From assembly GCA_015134415.1 (NCBI GenBank), contig CP043985.1:91983-155982 (forward strand): a stretch of 64,000 nt of DNA, in the 5' to 3' direction. Each line of letters starts with the position of its first letter. Positions within the stretch are counted from its first letter, which is position 1. This document shows, piece by piece, positions 34,158 through 44,891 of the stretch. The notes beneath the pieces were generated by a model that saw only the letters and a program-made list of their open reading frames with translations, was not told the DNA's origin and made no database searches. A program made the translations under genes and the position numbers. The stretch comes from Candidatus Stammera capleta. GTDB taxonomy: Bacteria; Pseudomonadota; Gammaproteobacteria; Enterobacterales; Enterobacteriaceae.

Positions 34158-35852
34158 ATGAAAACACAAAAATATTATTTATTTACTAAAAGAAATATAG
34201 TTAATAATAGTAATAAAAGTAAAATATATAATTTAATGATTAAGGGGGGGTTAATTAGAAAATTATCTTCTGGTATATATATATGATTACCTAATGGGTT
34301 AAAGGTTATTAATAATATTAATAAAATTATAAGAAAATATATGAATAAATTGGATGGTATAGAAATATATATTCCTATATTACAAAATTCTAATTTTATT
34401 AAAAAAAGTAATAGATATAATCTATATGGTAAGGAATTATTTAAATTATATAATAGATATAATAAATTATTTATTTTATCTCCTACTAATGAAGAAATAA
34501 TTACTAATATAATATGTAATGAAATAAAAGATAGTTTTTATCCAAAATTTTATTATCAAATACAGAGTAAATTTAGAGATGAAATTAGACCTAGATATAA
34601 TATTTTAAGATCTATAGAATTTATTATGAAGGAAGGTTATTCTTTTCATAATTGTATAAAATCTTTGGATAAATTTTATGAAGATATGTTATTAGTATAT
34701 AAAAATATTTTTTATGATATAGGTATAGATTTTTTTTATAAAGAAGCAAAATGTGGTAATATAGGTGGTATATTATCACATGAATTTCATATTAATTCTT
34801 TTTATGGTGATAGTAAAATATATTATTATAAATATATTAATAATATTTTTAATTGTAGTTTATATTTTAAAAATAAAAATAAAATAAATAATTTCAGAAA
34901 AATTAAATTATTTAATATTTCTAAATATTTATTAAAAAATAAAATTAAGAATATAATAAATATTAATTTTTTTGTTAAAACTATATTAATTAAAATATAT
35001 ACAAGTAAATATAATTCTTTAGTATTTGTTTTAATTCCTTATAAAAAAAAAATAGATATTAATAAATTATATAAAATTTTTCCTTTTATTATTAATATAA
35101 AAATTTTAAAAGAAAATTATATAAATAAAAAATTTAATTTAAAAAGTATTTTTATATGTCCTTTTGGTTATTTTTATCAAATTATAGCTGATTATTCTAT
35201 AATGAATTGAAAAAATTTTATATTTGGTTCCAATATAAAAAATAGTATTTATTATAATGTAAATTTTTTTATAAATGTAAATGTTAGTGGTTTTTTTGAT
35301 ATATGTAAAAATATTTCTTTTTATATAAAAGATAAAAAACATATTAATAAAAAAGAAAAATATAATACTATAGAAATAGCTCATATTTTTAAATTAATGG
35401 ATTATTATCCTAATATTTTTATAAATAAAAATATTTTTTTAAATAAAAAAATATATATGGGTTGTTATGGAATTGGAATTACTAGATTAATTTTTTCTAT
35501 TATAGAAAAATATAATAATAATAATAGTATTATTTTACCATTATCTATATCTCATTTTAAAATAGGTTTAATACCTATTAATATGTATAATAATACTAAT
35601 GTATATAATATATCATTTAAAATTTATAATTTTTTATTATTAAATAAAATTGATGTTTTATTCGATAATAGAAAATTATATATAGGTAATATGTTAACTG
35701 ATTTTGATTTTATAGGTATACCTAATATTTTAATTATTAGTGATAGAATGTTATCTTTAAATTTATTGGAATTTAGGGATAGATTAAATAATAATATTAA
35801 ATATATTAGTGTTTATGATATATTTAATTTTTTATTAAAAAAATATAAATAA
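34158..35852 (+). CDS. proS: Prolyl-tRNA synthetase
   Basis: 564 aa, E. coli 572. KGGLIRKLSSGIYIWLPNGL near the start has its Trp coded by TGA. Class II motif 2 is FRDEIRPRYNILRSIEFIM, motif 3 region MGCYGIGITRLIFS; the C-terminal anticodon-binding domain (KIDVLFDNRKLYIGNMLTD) is present. The insertion (editing) domain between motifs 2 and 3 is kept in length but strongly eroded. Converges on tilS with a 1-nt gap; both are neighbours in the E. coli accA-proS region. Confidence 0.96.
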
Positions 35853-35853
35853 A

Positions 35854-37158
35854 TTATTTTTTTAAAATTATATTTCAATAATTATTATTTTTTGGTTTTG
35901 CGTTATTTGTTTTGAATATATTTGGGCATATTATAGGTTTTTTGTTATAAAAAATAATTGGAATATTATTTCTTTCTCAAGGATATATTTTATATTTTTG
36001 TCATATTTTTTTTATTTTTATTTTTTTATTTAATATATTTATATATCCTTTATAATTAAATTTTATATATATAATTTCATTTTTTTTAGGTTTTCTTATT
36101 AAATTTTCTTTATTATTTTTATCATATTTTATATATAAATATCCAATATTGTTTGGTAATTTTATTTTTTTTTTAGTATTTTTCCATATTATTGTATTGT
36201 TTTTTATTTTTATTTTTTTTTTTATAAATAATAAATTTTTATATTTATAAATAATAAATTTTTTAAACACTAATTGAAAATAATTATCTTTTTGTTTTTT
36301 AAATATTTTATATCATAGTATATTTATATTTTTATAAGATAGCATTTCTTTTTTATTTAATTTTATTCATTTTCTTAATATTAAAATTCATTCTTCTTTT
36401 TTTCATTTATTTAAATATTTTATATTTAATAAATTTTTTTTAATTAATATTTTTTTAATTTTTTTTTTTATATAATATTCTAATAAAAGTAATTGTTTTA
36501 AACATATTTTTGAAGTTCTAATTATACATTTTAAAAATGAAGGTCATCTTTTTATTATTTTAGGTAATATTTTTATTCTAATAAAATTTCTATCAAATTT
36601 AATATTTTTATTACTTTCATCATTAATTCAAGTTAGATTATTAATTTTAGCATAGTTTATTATTGTTTTTTTATTTATATTTAAAAATGGTCTTATAATA
36701 ATTTTTTTTTTTATAATTTGTTTTTTTTTTATTCCTGATAAACCATTTAAACCGCTTCCTCTTTTTAATGATAATAATATTGTTTCACATTGATCATTTT
36801 TATGATGCGCAGTTATTAAGATTTCTTTATTTTTTAAATTTTTTAATAAAATTTTATATCTTTTTTTTCTACATTTATTTTCTATATTACTTTTATTTTT
36901 AATAAATATATTTTTTATTATTAATTTTATTTTTCATTTTTTACAATTGTTAATACAATTTTTTTTTCATTTATTAGTATTTTTAGATAAGTTATGATTT
37001 ATATATATTGCTCTTATATATTTTTTTTTTATATTTTTATTTTTTATTAAACTATGTAATAATGTAGTTGAATCTATACCCCCACTAAATGCTATTAAAA
37101 ATTTTTTATATTTCTTAGATAAAATATTTATTTTTTTTTTTATTTTATTTATATTCAT
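35854..37158 (-). CDS. tilS: tRNA-Ile lysidine synthetase
   Basis: 434 aa, E. coli 432. P-loop SGGIDST near residue 25, then AHHKNDQCETILLSLKRGSG, the tRNA-binding signature. About ten TGA codons are read as Trp, including the C-terminal YPWERNNIPIIFY that parallels E. coli PPWQRQRLPLIFY. It makes lysidine at C34 of tRNA-Ile(CAU), which is encoded at 16.6 kb. Full-length, in contrast to many trimmed proteins here, consistent with heavy AUA use. Confidence 0.94.
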
Positions 37159-37242
37159 ATTTAATTTTTATTTTTTTAATAATTAAAATTAATATTTTAT
37201 TTTAATAAATTATAAATTATAATATAATAGTAATAAATATAT

Positions 37243-37314
37243 GGGTCGTTAGCTCAGTGGTAGAGCAATTGACTTTTAATCAATTGGTCACAGGTTCAAA
37301 TCCTGTACGACTCA
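37243..37314 (+). tRNA. lysT: tRNA-Lys (UUU)
   Basis: Acceptor GGGTCGT/ACGACTC, anticodon loop CTTTTAA, anticodon TTT. Discriminator A. AAA is the dominant Lys codon of the genome. No encoded CCA. Confidence 0.96.
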
Positions 37315-37320
37315 TTTAAA

Positions 37321-37611
37321 TTAATAAATAAAATCTATATGTAATATTTTATTTTTATATGGATGTTTTTGTATATTTTTTATTTTTGATTTTATTATTA
37401 AATTATTTAATTTTAAATTAAATATAATTTTTTTATTGTTTTGATTTTTAATTATTTTATTGTACAAATTATTATGATTTATTTTTATTAATATATTTTT
37501 TTTGCCTTTACCGTATATTATTCCAGGTATTATATTTTTATTTCTAATTTTTTTGTTGTAATTTGATCCAGTTTTTTTTCTATATTTTATTTTTAAATTT
37601 ATTTTTTTCAT
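37321..37611 (-). CDS. rplY: 50S ribosomal protein bL25
   Basis: 96 aa, E. coli 94 (short form without the CTC extension). IIPGIIYGKGKKNILIKINH and the C-terminal IQKHPYKNKILHIDFIY match RplY VQRHPYKPKLQHIDFV. It binds 5S rRNA. It follows acpS on the same strand. Confidence 0.94.
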   Translation of the reverse strand: MKKINLKIKYRKKTGSNYNKKIRNKNIIPGIIYGKGKKNILIKINHNNLYNKIIKNQNNKKIIFNLKLNNLIIKSKIKNIQKHPYKNKILHIDFIY

Positions 37612-37629
37612 ATTTTTATGTTTTTATTA

Positions 37630-38010
37630 TTAATTACTTATTATTACTATTGATTGTGCATATTTTTTTTCATCGGTTATACTTATATTTATTCTAGTAG
37701 CTTTTTTTTTTTTAAATATTGATAAAGCTTTATTAAATAATTTTATTTTTGGTTTTCCATATTTATTATGATAAATTTCAAAACTTTTGAAATTTATACC
37801 TTTATTAATTCCTGTTCCTAATGCTTTTGATATTGCTTCTTTTGAAGTAAATTTTTTTGCTAAATAATTAATTTTATCTTTTTTTTTTTTGTATTCACTT
37901 ATTTCTTTTTTAGTTAATATTTTTTTTGAAAATTTATTTTTATTTTTTTTATATATATATTTTATTCTTTTTATTTTTATGATATCTATTCCAATTCCTA
38001 ATATTGTCAT
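37630..38010 (-). CDS. acpS: Holo-ACP synthase
   Basis: 126 aa, as in E. coli. ILGIGIDIIKIKRI holds the Mg-binding Asp, and AKKFTSKEAISKALGTGI the catalytic Glu. It transfers phosphopantetheine from CoA to acyl carrier protein, so ACP (and some lipid or cofactor synthesis, or an ACP moonlighting role) should exist elsewhere. Its ATG overlaps the hspQ stop (TAATG). Confidence 0.95.
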   Translation of the reverse strand: MTILGIGIDIIKIKRIKYIYKKNKNKFSKKILTKKEISEYKKKKDKINYLAKKFTSKEAISKALGTGINKGINFKSFEIYHNKYGKPKIKLFNKALSIFKKKKATRINISITDEKKYAQSIVIISN

Positions 38011-38333
38011 TAATTTTTTATTTTTTTAAATTTGAATTGTTTTTTTATTTTTTTTGAAAGTTTATCTAAAGAGGATTGATTAGGATGATTTTTTTTGAAT
38101 TCTCATATTAATTGAAATTCAGCTAAATATGTATATATAGGACAACCATTATTATCTTCAATTATAACATGGTATCATGGAAGTTTTTTAAATTTTTTAT
38201 TTATATTTATTTTTTTATATTTTTTATTTTTAGATAAAGAATATTCTGCATCTATATCTATTATTACTCCTAAAAATCCTAATAATTTATGTCTTACTTG
38301 TTGTCCTATGTTAAATTTACTTGATATAATCAT
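38010..38333 (-). CDS. hspQ: Heat shock protein HspQ (YccV)
   Basis: 107 aa, E. coli 105. Entirely hidden under the standard code because of two TGA Trp codons. [20 protein letters not shown] and [20 protein letters not shown] match E. coli IASKFGIGQQVRHSLLGYL and [20 protein letters not shown]. HspQ enhances Lon substrate recognition and is sigma32-controlled in E. coli; no clear sigma32 promoter was seen upstream here. An unusual survivor in a reduced genome. Confidence 0.95.
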
Positions 38334-38633
38334 TTTGTTTATTATTATAATTTTATAAAAATTTATATTTATAAAATTATTATATTATATTATTATAGAT
38401 ATAAGAAAATAAAATATAAATATATTATAATTTTTAAATAAATAATGTTATATTTATTTAAAATTATTATTATATTAAATTAATATTTTATTTAAATAAT
38501 TATTTTTTAATATTTTATTAAATTTTAAATTATATATATAATAAATGGTATTATTAAATTTGTTTTATTTATGTTTTTAATTAAATGTAGTAAAATATAT
38601 CTTATTATTATTTTTATAAATAGAGGTTTTATT
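38334..38633. other. Divergent non-coding region between hspQ and trxA
   Basis: 300 nt of A/T runs between divergent starts. It should contain both promoters. An AGAGG ribosome site lies just before trxA. No RNA gene or clear hairpin seen. Confidence 0.5.
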
Positions 38634-38960
38634 ATGGATATTAAAATTATAGATATTAATGATGATTTATTTAATAGTGAAGTTTTATTAAATAAAAAAT
38701 TTGTATTAGTTATTTTTTGATCTAAATTTTGTGGACCATGTAAATTATTAATGTCTTTATTAGAAGATATTTATAAGAATTATATTAATAAAATTAAATT
38801 TGTTAAATTAGATGTAAATAAATCTGATTTTATAGTTAAAAAATATAATATTATAAATGTTCCTACAATTATGTTATTTAATAAAGGTGTTTTATTATCA
38901 ACTAAAATAGGTTTTATAGATAAAAAAAAAATAAATAGTTTTTTAAATTCGTATATTTAA
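38634..38960 (+). CDS. trxA: Thioredoxin
   Basis: 108 aa, as in E. coli TrxA. The active site reads FCGPC (VIFWSKFCGPCK): the redox CGPC is intact but the Trp before the first Cys is Phe. The upstream Trp (E. coli Trp28) is kept and is TGA-coded. KLDVNKSDFIVKKYNIINVP includes the cis-Pro. Start set at the ATG after AGAGG. It precedes rho, as in E. coli (trxA-rho). Confidence 0.95.
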
Positions 38961-39017
38961 ATTTTTATATTTTTTTTGTTTTATCCTCAATTAGTAATTA
39001 ATTTGTTATTATTTATT

Positions 39018-40277
39018 ATGAATCTTACACGATTAAAAAATATGTCAGTTTCTGAATTAGTTATTCTTGGTAAGAAAAATGGATTAGAAAATTTAGCTAG
39101 AATGCGTAAACAAGATATTATTTTTTCTATATTAAAACATCGTTGTAAAGGGGGAGAAGATATTTTTGGTAATGGTGTTTTAGAAATTTTACAAGATGGT
39201 TTTGGTTTTTTAAGATCTTCTGATAGTTCTTATTTAGCTGGTCCTGATGATATTTATGTTTCACCTAGTCAAATACGTAGATTTAATTTAAGAACTGGAG
39301 ATACTATATCAGGTAAAATACGTCCTCCTAAAGAAACAGAACGTTATTTTGCTTTATTAAAAATTAATACTGTTAATTATGGTAAACCTGATAATGTTAA
39401 AAATAAGATTTTATTTGAAAATTTAACTCCTTTACATACTAATTGTCGTTTATATATGGAAACTGGTAATGGTTCTAAAGAAGATATTACTTCTCGTGTA
39501 TTAGATTTAGCTTCTCCTATAGGAAGAGGTCAAAGAGGATTGATTGTTGCTCCACCTAAAGCTGGTAAAACTATTTTATTACAAAATATTGCTAAAAGTA
39601 TTAGTTATAATTATCCAGATTGTGTTTTAATTGTTTTGTTAATTGATGAGAGACCTGAAGAAGTAACTGAAATGTATAGGTTAGTTAAAGGTGAAGTAAT
39701 TGCTTCTACTTTTGATGAACCTGCTTTAAGACATATACAAGTATCTGAAATGGTTATTGAAAAAGCGAAAAGATTAGTTGAACATAAAAAAGATGTTATT
39801 ATATTGTTAGATTCTATAACTAGATTAGCAAGAGCATATAATACTGTTGTTCCATCTTCAGGAAAAGTATTGACAGGGGGAATAGATTCAAATGCTTTAC
39901 ATAGACCTAAGAGATTTTTTGGTGCTGCTAGAAATGTTGAAGAAGGTGGAAGTTTAACAATAATAGCTACTGCTTTAATTGATACTGGTTCTAAAATGGA
40001 TGAAGTAATATATGAAGAATTTAAAGGTACTGGTAATATGGAATTACATTTGTCAAGGAAAATAGCAGAGAAAAGAGTATTTCCAGCTATTGATTATAAT
40101 AGATCTGGAACACGTAAGGAAGAATTATTAACTTCTTTAAATGAATTACAAAAAATTTGAATTTTAAGAAGAATTATTCAACCAATGAGTGAAATTGATG
40201 CTATGGAATTTTTAATTAAAAAATTATCTATGACAAAAACAAATAATGAATTTTTTGATATGATGAAAAGATATTAA
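39018..40277 (+). CDS. rho: Transcription termination factor Rho
   Basis: 419 aa, exactly E. coli length. Start [18 protein letters not shown] matches E. coli MNLTELKNTPVSELITLG, so an in-frame upstream Met (38976) is rejected. Cold-shock RNA-binding domain ([20 protein letters not shown]), Walker A APPKAGKT, Walker [12 protein letters not shown] and the R/Q loops are near-identical to E. coli. One TGA Trp near the end (LQKIWILRRII; E. coli LQKMWILRKII). Among the best-conserved genes here; Rho may carry much of termination since hairpin terminators are rare. Confidence 0.98.
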
Positions 40278-40319
40278 ATTTTTGTTTTTTAAATTATTAT
40301 ATTATATAATTAATCAATT

Positions 40320-40393
40320 GGTGGTTATAGCTCAGTTGGTAGAGCTCTAGATTGTGGTTCTAGATGTCATGGGTTCAAATCCCATTAACCACC
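40320..40393 (+). tRNA. hisR: tRNA-His (GUG)
   Basis: Starts with the extra G-1 at 40320; acceptor GTGGTTA/TAACCAC with C73 opposite G-1. Anticodon stem CTAGA/TCTAG, loop TTGTGGT, anticodon GTG. Followed by tRNA-Pro, recalling E. coli argX-hisR-leuT-proM near rho. Confidence 0.96.
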
Positions 40394-40402
40394 TTAATTT
40401 AT

Positions 40403-40476
40403 CGGTGAGTAGCGCAGTTTGGTAGCGCAACTGGTTTGGGACTAGTGGGTCGGAGGTTCAAATCCTCTCTCGCCGA
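40403..40476 (+). tRNA. proM: tRNA-Pro (UGG)
   Basis: Acceptor CGGTGAG/CTCGCCG, anticodon loop with TGG within ACTGGTTTGGGACTAGT, almost identical to E. coli proM. Nine nt after tRNA-His; probably one transcript. No encoded CCA. Confidence 0.96.
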
Positions 40477-40494
40477 TTTTTATTCTTATATTTT

Positions 40495-42138
40495 ATGAAA
40501 AATATTTTAGTTACTTGCGCTTTTCCTTATGCTAACGGTCCTATACATATAGGACATATTTTAGAACATATACAAGCTGATATATGAGTTAGATATCAGA
40601 GATTATTGGGTAATAATGTTTATTTTATATGTGCAGATGATTCTCATGGTACTTCTATTATAATTAAAGCTAATGAATTAAATTTATCTCCTAAGATTAT
40701 GATAAATAATATTTTAGATGAACATAAATTACAATTTAAAAAATTTAATATATTACATGATTTTTATTATACTACTCATAATAAAATAAATTATTTTTAT
40801 TGTTTATTATTATTAAATAATTTAAATATTAAAAATTTATTGTATAAAAAAAATGTTTATCAGTTTTATGATTTAAATAAAAATATTTTTTTACCTGATA
40901 GATTTTTAAAAGGACAATGTCCTAATTGTAAAAATTGTAATCAATATGGTGATTTGTGTGAAAATTGTAATCAAATATATAATTCTTGTGATTTAATTAA
41001 TCCTATTTCTTTATTATCTAATACTACTCCGATATTAAAAAAAACTGATCATTTATTTATAAAAATAAATAAATATAAAAAAATATTATTTAATTGAATT
41101 TTAGTGTCTAGTTTTCAGAATGAAATAAAAAATCAATTATTATTTTGATTAGATAATAATTTAATTGATTGAAATATTTCAAGAGATTATCCTTATTTTG
41201 GTTTTAAAATACCTAATAAATATATTTTAAATAAGTGATTTTATGTATGATTTGATGCAATTTTAGGTTATATTAGTGTTTTTAAAAAATATTGTTATTT
41301 AAATAATTATTTTAATTTTTATGATTTTTGAAAAATTGATAGTGATTATGAAATTTATCATTTTATAGGAAAAGATGTTTTATATTTTCATGGTTTATTA
41401 TGACCTATAATGTTAGATGTATTAAATTTTAGAAAACCTACTAATATTATAATTCATGGACATATTAAAATTAATGGTTTTAAAATGTCAAAATCTAAAA
41501 ATAATTTTATTAGTATAGATAAATGATTAAATTATTTTGATTCTGATAGTTTAAGATATTATTTTGCTAGTAAATTATCTTATAAAATTAATGATATTAA
41601 TTTATGTATAAATGATTTTATAAAATCCATTAATTGTAATTTTGTAAGTAATTTTATTAATATTCCTTCTAGAATATATCCTTTTATAAATAAATATTAT
41701 AATAATAATTTATCTAATGAATTATTGGATTGTAATTTTTATAATTTTTTTATTAGTAAATATGATTTAATAAATAGTTATTTTTTAAATTTTAATTATT
41801 ATAAAGTTATTTTAGAAATTAATAAATTAATTAGTTTAATTAATAAATATATTAATGATTATAAGCCTTGAATAATATGTAAAAATATAAAAAAAAAATA
41901 TGAATTACATAAATTTTGTACTACAGTAATAAATGTTTTTGCTATTGTTTCTATTTATTTAAGTCCTATTATTCCTGATATTTTTAATAAAATACAAAAA
42001 TTTTTAAATATTAAATTATATTGAAGAAAAATTAAAATTCCTATTTTAAATCATAAAATAAATAAATATAAGAAATTATATAAACGTATAGATAAAAATT
42101 TTATAAATAAATTTTATAATGGAGATATATATGTGTAA
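40495..42138 (+). CDS. metG: Methionyl-tRNA synthetase (without C-terminal domain)
   Basis: 547 aa; E. coli 677. The missing end is the tRNA-binding/dimerisation domain, dispensable in vitro. Class I HIGH motif ([11 protein letters not shown]), zinc knuckles CPNCKNC/CENC, and KMSKS ([10 protein letters not shown]) are intact. More than ten TGA codons are read as Trp. It overlaps rpoZ by 8 nt. Confidence 0.95.
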
Positions 42139-42361
42139 TTTAATTATTCAAGATATAATTGATAAAATAGGTAATAGATTTGATCTTGTTTTAATTGCTT
42201 CATTTCGTGCTAGACAAATACAAATTTTTTCAAAAAATGATTATTTAAAAGAATTAAAAAAAGATAAATGTACAATTTTAGCATTAAAAGAAATACAAAA
42301 TAATTTAATAGATCGTAATATATTAAATGTTATTTTTAAAAAAAAAATTAATAATTTTTAA
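42131..42361 (+). CDS. rpoZ: RNA polymerase omega subunit
   Basis: 76 aa, E. coli 91. [20 protein letters not shown] matches [20 protein letters not shown]. I start at 42131 rather than the in-frame ATG at 42119 because GGAG (42121-42124) is at Shine-Dalgarno distance from it and the N-terminus then fits. Conserved ARQIQ and ALKEIQ. The tail is shortened. Confidence 0.94.
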   Translation: [76 protein letters not shown]

Positions 42362-42372
42362 TTTTATTTAAA

Positions 42373-43569
42373 ATGAAAATTTATCTTGTTGGTGGAGCAG
42401 TACGTGATAAGTTATTAAATTTAAATATAAGAGATAAAGATTGAGTTATAGTTGGATCTTCTTATAAAGAAATGTTAAATCTTGGTTTTATTCCTATTGG
42501 TAATGATTTTCCGGTATTTTTACATCCTATTACATATGAAGAATATGCTTTAGCTCGTAAGGAAAAAAAAATAGGTAAAGGTTATAAAGGTTTTTTATGT
42601 AATTTTTCTAAGAAAATTAGTTTAAAAGAAGATTTATATAGAAGAGATTTAACTATGAATGCTATAGCTTATAGAAAAGGTATATATTATGATTTTTTTG
42701 GTGGAATTAATGATATTAAAAATCGTATTATTAAACATGTTTCACCTTATTTTTCTGATGATCCTTTAAGAGTTTTAAGGGTAATTAAAATTTATTCTTT
42801 TTATAGTAAATTAGGTTTTTATATTCATAAAAAAACTTTAAAATTAATTAATAAAATAGTAAATTCTGGAGAACTTTTATATATAAAACCAGAAAGAATT
42901 TGATTAGAAACTAAAAAAGTTTTTTCTAAAGGAAATTTATTTATTTATTTTAATTTAATAAATTTATTTAATATAGATAAATTTATTTATCCTGAAATAT
43001 ATAATATTTTTAATAAAAAAAAAACAAAAAAATATTTTAAATTATTATTTAATAATTATAATAATTATAAATTAGGTTTAGAAATTAATTTATTCTGTTT
43101 GTTTCTTTTTTTTGGAAATTCAATATTTTCAAAAAAATATTTTTTTTATAAAAATTATACTTTAAGTATAGTTTTAAATTTTTGTAATAGATTAAAATTA
43201 CCAAAAAAATTTTTTAATATATTTAAATATATGTATTTTTTTTTGTATAAAATTTTTTTTATAAAAAATAAAATTTTATCTATATTATTTTTAAATTTAT
43301 TAAATATTATTAATGTATGAAGAAATCCTAAAATTTTAAGTTATTTATGCAAATTTATTAAAATTATAAATTTATTATTAAAAAATAAAATTTTATTTTT
43401 TTTAGATAAATATATTTATATAATTTATATTATTACTAATAATGTAAAAAATAAATATTTAATTAAATTAGGTTATAAGGGTATTTTTATAAGAAAAAGA
43501 ATAAGATTTATTAGATATAAAAAAATATATTTTTTTTTAAAGAGTTTATATTTAAAAAAATTAAAATAA
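42373..43569 (+). CDS. cca: CCA tRNA nucleotidyltransferase
   Basis: 398 aa, E. coli 412. The head is well kept: MKIYLVGGAVRDKLLNLNIR, RDKDWVIVG (TGA Trp), DFPVFLHPITYEEYALARKE, RRDLTMNAIAY and DPLRVLRV. The C-terminal half has decayed; the HD motif (LCHDLGKG in E. coli) is LFCLFLFFGNS, so phosphohydrolase activity is lost. Essential here because none of the 17 tRNA genes or ssrA encodes CCA. Confidence 0.94.
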
Positions 43570-43581
43570 TTCATTTATTTT

Positions 43582-44574
43582 TCAATTAGATTTTATTTTT
43601 ATTAAAAAATTATTTTTTTTTATTTTTTTTGTTATATATTTTATATACCCAGTATATGCTATCATTGCTGCATTGTCTGTACATAATTTTATATTAGGAT
43701 AAAATGTTTTTATTTTATTTTTTTTTGCTTCTTTATTCATTTTTTTTCTTAATTTAATATTTGCACTAACCCCTCCTACTATACTTATTTTATTTATATT
43801 ATATTTTTTTGCTGCATTTATAGTTTTTAAAATTAATATATCTGTTATTGTTTCTTCTAAGGAATATGATAAATCATATTTAAATTGTAAATTAACTTGT
43901 TTTTTTTTTATAAAATTTATTATATATGTTTTTAAACCTGAAAAACTAAAATTAAAATTATTTTTATTTGATGTAATAGGTTTAGGGAAAATAAATTTAT
44001 TTTTTTTATATTTTGCAAATTTTGATATTTTATTTCCAGCGGGATATTTTAAATTTATTATATTTCCTATTTTATCAAATGTTTCTCCTGCTGAATCATC
44101 TAAACAATTTCCTATAATTTTATAATTGTTAAAATTATATACAATTGTTAATATTGTATGAGCTCCAGATGTTATTAATGATATAAAAGGAAATTTTGGT
44201 TTTTTTTTTGATATCATTATTGATAATATATGCCCTTCTATATGATTTATTGGTATACATGGTTTTTTATATAAATATGATAATGTATTTGCTACTGTAG
44301 CACCTATTATTAATGAACTTGATAATCCAGGTCCAGCTGTGAAAGCAATTGCTTTAATTTTTTTTATTTTGATTGAAGTTTTTTTAATTATTTTTTTTAT
44401 TAATTTTATTATTTTTTTAGAATGATTTTTAGAAGCTATATTGGGTACTACTCCTCCATATTTAGAATGTATATTAGATTGACTATATATTTCATTAATT
44501 ATTATTCCCTTTTTATTATTATATAAACTTATTCCAGTTTCATCACATGATGTTTCTATACCTAATATAATCAT
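43582..44574 (-). CDS. tsaD: tRNA N6-threonylcarbamoyladenosine transferase TsaD
   Basis: 330 aa, E. coli 337. MIILGIETSCDETGISLY start, metal motif HIEGH, GGVSANIKLRKKM and DNAAMIAYTG are diagnostic. It makes t6A37 in ANN-reading tRNAs with TsaB/C/E. It is divergent from rpsU, the E. coli arrangement. Confidence 0.97.
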   Translation of the reverse strand: MIILGIETSCDETGISLYNNKKGIIINEIYSQSNIHSKYGGVVPNIASKNHSKKIIKLIKKIIKKTSIKIKKIKAIAFTAGPGLSSSLIIGATVANTLSYLYKKPCIPINHIEGHILSIMISKKKPKFPFISLITSGAHTILTIVYNFNNYKIIGNCLDDSAGETFDKIGNIINLKYPAGNKISKFAKYKKNKFIFPKPITSNKNNFNFSFSGLKTYIINFIKKKQVNLQFKYDLSYSLEETITDILILKTINAAKKYNINKISIVGGVSANIKLRKKMNKEAKKNKIKTFYPNIKLCTDNAAMIAYTGYIKYITKKIKKNNFLIKIKSN

Positions 44575-44665
44575 TTTTTTTATTTATTAATTATGTTAAT
44601 ATTAAATATTATTTTATAATATAAATATAAAATGTTAAATAATATTTTTTTTGAGAATATAAATT

Positions 44666-44881
44666 ATGCCTAATATTATAATAAAAGATAACGAACCTTT
44701 TGATATAGCTTTACGTAGATTTAAAAGATCTTGTGAAAAATCTGGTGTTTTATCTGAAGTTAAAAGAAGAGAATTTTATGAAAAACCTACAATTAAAAGA
44801 AAAAAAGCTAAAATTTCAGCTATAAAAAGAAATATGAAAAATAAATTTTTGAGTAATAATAAAAATAGAAGAATAAGATAA
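44666..44881 (+). CDS. rpsU: 30S ribosomal protein bS21
   Basis: 71 aa, as in E. coli. [39 protein letters not shown]. First gene of the macromolecular synthesis operon rpsU-dnaG-rpoD, which is conserved in full here. Confidence 0.97.
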   Translation: MPNIIIKDNEPFDIALRRFKRSCEKSGVLSEVKRREFYEKPTIKRKKAKISAIKRNMKNKFLSNNKNRRIR

Positions 44882-44891
44882 TTTTATTATT

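Noticed and set aside
38976-39017. N-terminal extension of Rho ([12 protein letters not shown]..) from an upstream start
   Set aside because: The internal ATG at 39018 gives exactly the E. coli N-terminus and length; the extension has no counterpart.
40495-42138. Apparent pseudogenes or split genes (metG, valS, tilS, prmB, holB and others) with internal TGA stops
   Set aside because: TGA sits at Trp-compatible sites in conserved alignments in every case and flanking frames remain conserved; reading TGA as Trp restores full-length proteins.
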